Under the pieces are notes generated by a model that did no database searches, was not told where the DNA came from, and saw nothing but the letters and a program-made list of their open reading frames with translations. 64,000 nt of DNA from contig NZ_QQXK01000005.1 of assembly GCF_003575975.1 (NCBI RefSeq), positions 62,001 to 126,000 on the forward strand, written 5' to 3'. The first letter of the stretch is position 1. Each line of letters starts with the position of its first letter. A program made the translations under genes and the position numbers. This document shows, one piece after another, positions 60,350 through 64,000 of the stretch. This DNA comes from Galactobacter valiniphilus (GTDB lineage: Bacteria; Actinomycetota; Actinomycetes; Actinomycetales; Micrococcaceae).

Positions 60350-62071
60350 GTGACGACGTATGAGTACGCCACCAACGAGGCACGCGCCATCGCCCCGACC
60401 GTCGTGCCCCGTTCCAAGGGCAAGATGATCGTCGACTGGCTGACGACGACCGACCACAAGAAGATCGGTTACCTGTACCTGATCGTCTCGTTCATCTTCT
60501 TCTGCATCGCCGGCGTGATGGCTCTGCTCATCCGCGCCGAGCTGTGGGAGCCCGGTATGCAGATCCTGCATACCAAGGAGCAGTACAACCAGCTCTTCAC
60601 GATGCACGGCACCATCATGCTGCTGATGTTTGCGACGCCGCTGTTTGCCGGCTTCGCCAACGTCCTCATGCCGGTGCAGATCGGTGCCCCCGACGTCGCC
60701 TTCCCGCGACTGAACGCCCTGGCCTTCTGGTTCTTCCTCTTCGGATCCACCATCGCCATGGCCGGCTACATCACCCCGCAGGGTGCGGCCTCCTTCGGTT
60801 GGTTCGCCTATGCGCCGCTCTCCAGCACCACCTTCAGCCCCGGCGTGGGCGGTGACCTCTGGGTCTTCGGCCTGGCGCTGTCCGGCTTCGGCACCATCTT
60901 CGGTGCGGTCAACTTCATCACCACGATCCTGACGCTGCGCGCTCCGGGCATGACGATGTGGCGCATGTCCATCTTCACCTGGAACACGCTCATCACCTCG
61001 ATGCTGATCCTGATGGCCTTCCCGCCGCTGGCCGCCGCGCTGTTCGCGCTCGGCGCCGACCGTCGCTTCGGTGCGCACGTCTTCGACGCCGAAAACGGCG
61101 GACCGATCCTGTGGCAGCACCTGTTCTGGTTCTTCGGTCACCCCGAGGTCTACATCCTGGCCCTGCCGTTCTTCGGCGTGGTCTCGGAGATCTTCCCCGT
61201 CTTCTCCCGCAAGCCGATCTTCGGCTACAAGGGCCTGGTCTACGCGACCATCGCGATTGCCGCCCTGTCCGTCGCCGTGTGGGCCCACCACATGTACGTG
61301 ACCGGCGCCGTCATGCTGCCGTTCTTCGGCTTCATGACCATGCTCATCGCGGTTCCGACCGGCGTGAAGTTCTTCAACTGGATCGGCACGCTCTGGCGAG
61401 GATCGATCACCTTTGAGACGCCCATGCTCTGGAGCCTCGGCTTCCTGACCACCTTCCTCTTTGGTGGCCTGACGGGCATCACGCTCTCCTCCGCCCCGCT
61501 GGACTTCCACGTCTCCGATTCCTACTTCGTGGTGGCGCACTTCCACTACGTCATCTTCGGCACCGTGGTGTTCGCGATGTTCGCCGGCTTCTACTTCTGG
61601 TGGCCCAAGTGGACGGGCAAGATGCTCAACGAGCGCCTGGGCAAGATCCACTTCTGGCTCCTGTTCACCGGCTTCCACCTGACCTTCCTGGTTCAGCACT
61701 GGCTCGGCGTCATGGGCATGCCCCGTCGTTACGCCGACTACCTGAAGTCGGACGGCTTCGAGGCCATGAACCAGGTCTCCACCGTGGGCGCCATGCTCCT
61801 GGGCGTGTCGATGATCCCGTTCTTCCTGAACGTCTTCATCACCGCGCGCTCCGGCCGCAAGGTCACCGTTGATGACCCGTGGGGCTTCGGTGCCTCGCTC
61901 GAGTGGGCCACCCCGTGCCCGCTGCCGCGTCACAACTTCCACTCCCTGCCGCGCATTCGTTCCGAGCGCCCGGCGCTGGATCTGCACCACCCGGAGCTTG
62001 CCTCGTCGCGTCACACCCCCATGGGTGGCCTCGCGCACGTGTTTGGCCCCGCCGACCAGAGCGACAAGTGA
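60350..62071 (+). CDS. ctaD: Cytochrome c oxidase subunit I
   Basis: CtaD is the heme a/a3-CuB proton pump subunit. The 573-residue protein has 12 membrane helices, the first heme a ligand in [12 protein letters not shown], CuB ligands in [19 protein letters not shown] (His and cross-linked Tyr) and WAHHMYVTG (His pair), and heme ligands in [15 protein letters not shown] 60350 lies six bases after ctaC with GGAAGGGAAG upstream. The soluble C-terminus ([20 protein letters not shown]) is typical of actinobacteria. Confidence 0.96.
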   Translation: MTTYEYATNEARAIAPTVVPRSKGKMIVDWLTTTDHKKIGYLYLIVSFIFFCIAGVMALLIRAELWEPGMQILHTKEQYNQLFTMHGTIMLLMFATPLFAGFANVLMPVQIGAPDVAFPRLNALAFWFFLFGSTIAMAGYITPQGAASFGWFAYAPLSSTTFSPGVGGDLWVFGLALSGFGTIFGAVNFITTILTLRAPGMTMWRMSIFTWNTLITSMLILMAFPPLAAALFALGADRRFGAHVFDAENGGPILWQHLFWFFGHPEVYILALPFFGVVSEIFPVFSRKPIFGYKGLVYATIAIAALSVAVWAHHMYVTGAVMLPFFGFMTMLIAVPTGVKFFNWIGTLWRGSITFETPMLWSLGFLTTFLFGGLTGITLSSAPLDFHVSDSYFVVAHFHYVIFGTVVFAMFAGFYFWWPKWTGKMLNERLGKIHFWLLFTGFHLTFLVQHWLGVMGMPRRYADYLKSDGFEAMNQVSTVGAMLLGVSMIPFFLNVFITARSGRKVTVDDPWGFGASLEWATPCPLPRHNFHSLPRIRSERPALDLHHPELASSRHTPMGGLAHVFGPADQSDK

Positions 62072-62077
62072 TCATTC

Positions 62078-62476
62078 ATGCGTACTGAAGCCAAGATCTT
62101 CCTTGCCGGCATCATCTTCATCCCGGTCGGCATCGTCTACGGATTCATGACCAAGTGGACCGAGTGGGTGGGCTTCCTGGCCATCCCGCTGCTCGGCGTC
62201 ATGACCATGATGGTCGGCGTGTACCTCTACAAGCACTCCCGCGTGATCGGTGAGCGCCCCGAGGACCGCAACGACGGCGAAATCGCCGAGAAGTCCGGCG
62301 TGTTCGGCACCTTCACCCCGTGGTCCTGGTGGCCGCTGGTGCTCGGTGCCGCCGCAGCGATCTCCTTCCTCGGCCTGGCCGTTGGATTCTGGGTCCTGTA
62401 CATCGGCGCCGGCCTGGCCCTCGTGGCCATCATCGGTTGGGTGTTCGAACTCTCCCGCGGCGACTGGGCTCACTGA
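62078..62476 (+). CDS. ctaF: Cytochrome c oxidase subunit IV (CtaF type)
   Basis: A 132-residue protein with four membrane helices (IFLAGIIFIPVGIVYGF, FLAIPLLGVMTMMVGVYLY, PLVLGAAAAISFLGLAVGFWV, AGLALVAIIGWVFEL) and a polar loop ERPEDRNDGEIAEKSG between helices 2 and 3. This is the actinobacterial aa3 oxidase subunit IV. It starts six bases after ctaD and is followed by a strong terminator. Confidence 0.93.
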   Translation: MRTEAKIFLAGIIFIPVGIVYGFMTKWTEWVGFLAIPLLGVMTMMVGVYLYKHSRVIGERPEDRNDGEIAEKSGVFGTFTPWSWWPLVLGAAAAISFLGLAVGFWVLYIGAGLALVAIIGWVFELSRGDWAH

Positions 62477-62493
62477 GTCCCACCCGCTGAACC

Positions 62494-62529
62494 CGAAGGG
62501 GCTCACCGCTTGTGCGGTGAGCCCCTTCG
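62494..62529 (+). terminator. Terminator of the cta operon
   Basis: A perfect 16-bp stem (62494-62509 with 62514-62529), loop TTGT, followed by GCGTTTTC. It starts 17 bases after ctaF. Confidence 0.85.
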
Positions 62530-62679
62530 GCGTTTTCGGACATCGGTGCACGACGGCGCGTGGGACCTCTAGCGCTCGGCGCTCCGGGACGCCACGAGGT
62601 GCGGCCGGCGCAGTGGGCCACCCTCGGTGGGGCCGGCCGTCACGGGCGCGGATGGGGTCCGTGAACCACGCCGCGGTGA

Positions 62680-62685
62680 AAGAAT
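62680..62685 (+). promoter_or_regulatory. -10 of the GntR gene, leaderless layout
   Basis: AAGAAT preceded by TGA (TG-A-AAGAAT) ends six bases before the ATG at 62692. The intergenic stretch before it also holds the recurring word GCACGACGGCGCGTGGG (62548-62564). Confidence 0.45.
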
Positions 62686-62691
62686 GAAGGC

Positions 62692-63504
62692 ATGACGATG
62701 CTTGGATCACGCGCTCAGGGACGCCGGCTCGTGGAGCCGCTGCGGCGCGCGTGGGCGGCCGATGCGGTCGGCGCGGTGCCCGCCAAGCGTGGCGAGCGTT
62801 CGCGCGGCCCAGAGAGCCGCCAAGCGGCGCTCGCACGCGTCATCGATGCCGTCCTGCACCAGCAGAGCAAGCCGGGGGACCCGTTCCCGTCCGAGCGGGA
62901 GCTCGCCGAGGCCCTTCAGGTCTCCCGTGCCACCCTGCGGGCCGCCACGGACGGGCTCGTGAGCCGCGGGGCGCTCGAACGCCTCCCGGGCCTCGGCACG
63001 TTCGTTCCGCGAGGCACGGGCGCCCCCAAGGTCAGCCTGACCTCCTTCTCGGAGGACATGCGCCGCCGGGGGCTGCACCCCTCGTCCCGCGTCCTGCGCT
63101 TCGAGGGCAGCACGGCCACCGGTTGGCTCGCACGCGAAATGGGGCTCGAGGTCGGCGCTCCCGTGGTCTACCTGCAGAGGTTGCTCCTCGCCGACGGCGA
63201 GCCCATGGCCGTCGACGAGAACTACCTCCCGGCGGCACGCTTGCCGGGCCTCGAGCACGAGCGCGCCCCGCACTCCCTCTACGCCTTTCTGCGCGAGCGC
63301 TACGGCGTCACGCTGGAATGGGGCGAGGACCAGGTCGAGGCGATTCCCGCCTCCCTGGTGCAGGCCCGACTCCTCGGCGTGGGGGAGGGGGCACCGCTCC
63401 TGCAGCTCGTGCGCCACGCCTACGCCGGCGACACCCTCATGAACTACTCGGCCTGCTTCTACCGCGCCGACCGCTACCGCCTCTCGGTGCCGCTCACGCG
63501 TTAG
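62692..63504 (+). CDS. GntR/HutC-family transcriptional regulator
   Basis: A 270-residue regulator. An N-terminal extension of about 40 residues precedes a GntR winged helix (RVIDAVLHQQSKPGDPFPSERELAEALQVSRATLRAATDGLVSRGALERLPGLGTFV; core PSERELAEALQVSRATLRAA), and the C-terminal UTRA domain follows (SSRVLRFEGS, VYLQRLLLADGEPMAVDENYLP in part, LLQLVRHAYAGDTLMNYSACFYRADRYRL in part). UTRA domains bind small effectors such as amino sugars or histidine intermediates. No metabolic target lies beside it, so the regulon is unknown. Confidence 0.88.
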   Translation: MTMLGSRAQGRRLVEPLRRAWAADAVGAVPAKRGERSRGPESRQAALARVIDAVLHQQSKPGDPFPSERELAEALQVSRATLRAATDGLVSRGALERLPGLGTFVPRGTGAPKVSLTSFSEDMRRRGLHPSSRVLRFEGSTATGWLAREMGLEVGAPVVYLQRLLLADGEPMAVDENYLPAARLPGLEHERAPHSLYAFLRERYGVTLEWGEDQVEAIPASLVQARLLGVGEGAPLLQLVRHAYAGDTLMNYSACFYRADRYRLSVPLTR

Positions 63505-63896
63505 CCGCGCCACCGCAGGCAACCCAGCGCAGTCGCTGCGACCGAGCGCGTCCGTCCACCCCTCGCCTCGCGCGCTGCACGGTCACCGCGACGCCTCACG
63601 CTGGTGACCGTGCGGTACACGAGTCGGGGCGCGGGCTTCGGGGCGTTCAACGGGCGACGTGGGGCCCGACGCTCGGACCGCTGGACTCCTCCGGTCTGCG
63701 CGGCGCCGATCCACGCGCCGCCCGGCTGCGGGGCCGATGGAGACCGAGCAACGGACGGAGAGTCGAGCAACGCGCTCTCCGCCGCCCCAGCGCCCAGCCC
63801 CCTGCCGCCCCAGCACCCAACGGCCCTGAGAGCGGGCCGTCTGCGCCCTGGCAACCACCCGCCGTCGTGCGTCTCCAGGTCCCAGACACGCAAAAG
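63505..63896. other. Long intergenic region between the GntR gene and a convergent gene
   Basis: About 390 bases with no credible gene. An 11-bp perfect inverted repeat (63577-63587 with 63603-63613, spacer 15) may end the GntR transcript. The short open frames here lack start signals and have inconsistent codon use. Confidence 0.5.
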
Positions 63897-63937
63897 CCCG
63901 AGGGCCCCACACGCTCAATGCGTGTGGGGCCCTCGGG
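63897..63937 (-). terminator. Terminator of the convergent gene at the window edge
   Basis: A perfect 18-bp stem (63897-63914 with 63920-63937), loop of five, lies 16 bases past the minus-strand stop. On that strand it is followed by CTTTTGCG. Confidence 0.85.
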
Positions 63938-63953
63938 TGAAGCGGGGGAGTGG

Positions 63954-64000
63954 TCAGTGAGCCAGCGACTTGTGATCGCCTCCCTCGACCTCGTGGTGGT
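63954..64000 (-). CDS. C-terminal tail of a convergent gene, probably cytochrome b of the bc1 complex
   Basis: The minus-strand frame HHEVEGGDHKSLAH ends in TGA at 63954-63956; the rest lies beyond the window. A His/Asp-rich tail in this position fits qcrB, because qcrB-qcrA-qcrC-ctaE usually converge on ctaC-ctaD-ctaF in Micrococcales. This is a context-based guess from 14 residues. Confidence 0.4.
   Translation of the reverse strand, partial: HHEVEGGDHKSLAH

Noticed and set aside
63604-63893. Possible small genes on either strand after the GntR gene
   Set aside because: Frames overlap one another, lack ribosome binding sites and -10 hexamers at the leaderless distance, and have Arg/Pro/Gly-rich compositions typical of spurious frames.

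Overview
The window is very GC-rich, densely coded actinobacterial chromosome. Gene order and protein style (aroC starting [12 protein letters not shown], the pyrR-B-C/carAB/pyrF block, hrcA-dnaJ-rsmE-phoH-ybeY-CNNM/CBS-era, ctaC-ctaD-ctaF, DUF3043 and DUF3097 proteins) point to Micrococcales, most likely Micrococcaceae (the Arthrobacter/Micrococcus/Kocuria group). The genus cannot be fixed from the sequence. I see no tRNA, rRNA, CRISPR, prophage, insertion sequence or obvious island: this is core genome, and the unusual features are mostly regulatory or at gene starts.

Layout. 1-7.2 kb: end of ruvX, mltG, the shikimate genes aroE-aroC-aroK-aroB with a small TPR-like protein, then efp-nusB and a strong terminator. 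7.3-8.5 kb: a PrsW-type membrane protease on the minus strand. 8.6-23 kb: a pyrimidine operon with a PyrR-binding leader (pyrR, pyrB, pyrC, a PH-like membrane protein, carA, carB, pyrF), followed by gmk, rpoZ, coaBC, metK and a degenerate priA. 23-29.2 kb: an alpha/beta hydrolase and a SorC-type regulator on the minus strand, divergent from glpD-glpF-glpK. 29.3-29.7 kb: an intergenic region rich in inverted repeats.

29.7-37.7 kb: leuS, a DegV protein, comEA-comEC (DNA uptake) and holA. 38-39.1 kb, minus strand: rpsT and an orphan PemK/MazF-like protein. 39.4-42.5 kb: lepA and hemW. 42.7-44.1 kb, minus strand: DUF4870 and DUF3097 proteins. 44.2-51.1 kb: CIRCE-controlled hrcA-dnaJ and the RNA/ribosome maturation genes rsmE, phoH, ybeY, a CNNM/CBS protein and era. 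51.2-55.9 kb: a leucine-rich leader peptide, leuA, recO, uppS, pyrD. 56-57.3 kb, minus strand: an apparently frameshifted SRPBCC gene and a DUF3043 protein. 57.4-64 kb: an M20 dipeptidase, an A-type Fe-S carrier, ctaC-ctaD-ctaF, a GntR/HutC regulator, and the tail of a convergent gene that is probably qcrB.

Two themes recur. First, many transcription units have a TAnnnT hexamer 6-7 bases before an ATG or GTG, which is the layout of leaderless mRNAs. Second, transcription units end in long perfect GC-rich hairpins, several built from the same words (for example GCACGACGGCGCG). The best observations are: a PyrR box whose stem runs into the pyrR ribosome binding site; a leaderless leucine leader peptide before leuA; recO with no canonical start codon upstream of its conserved N-terminus; a likely one-base frameshift in the SRPBCC gene; an orphan PemK/MazF-like protein; and a repeat family seen in two intergenic regions.
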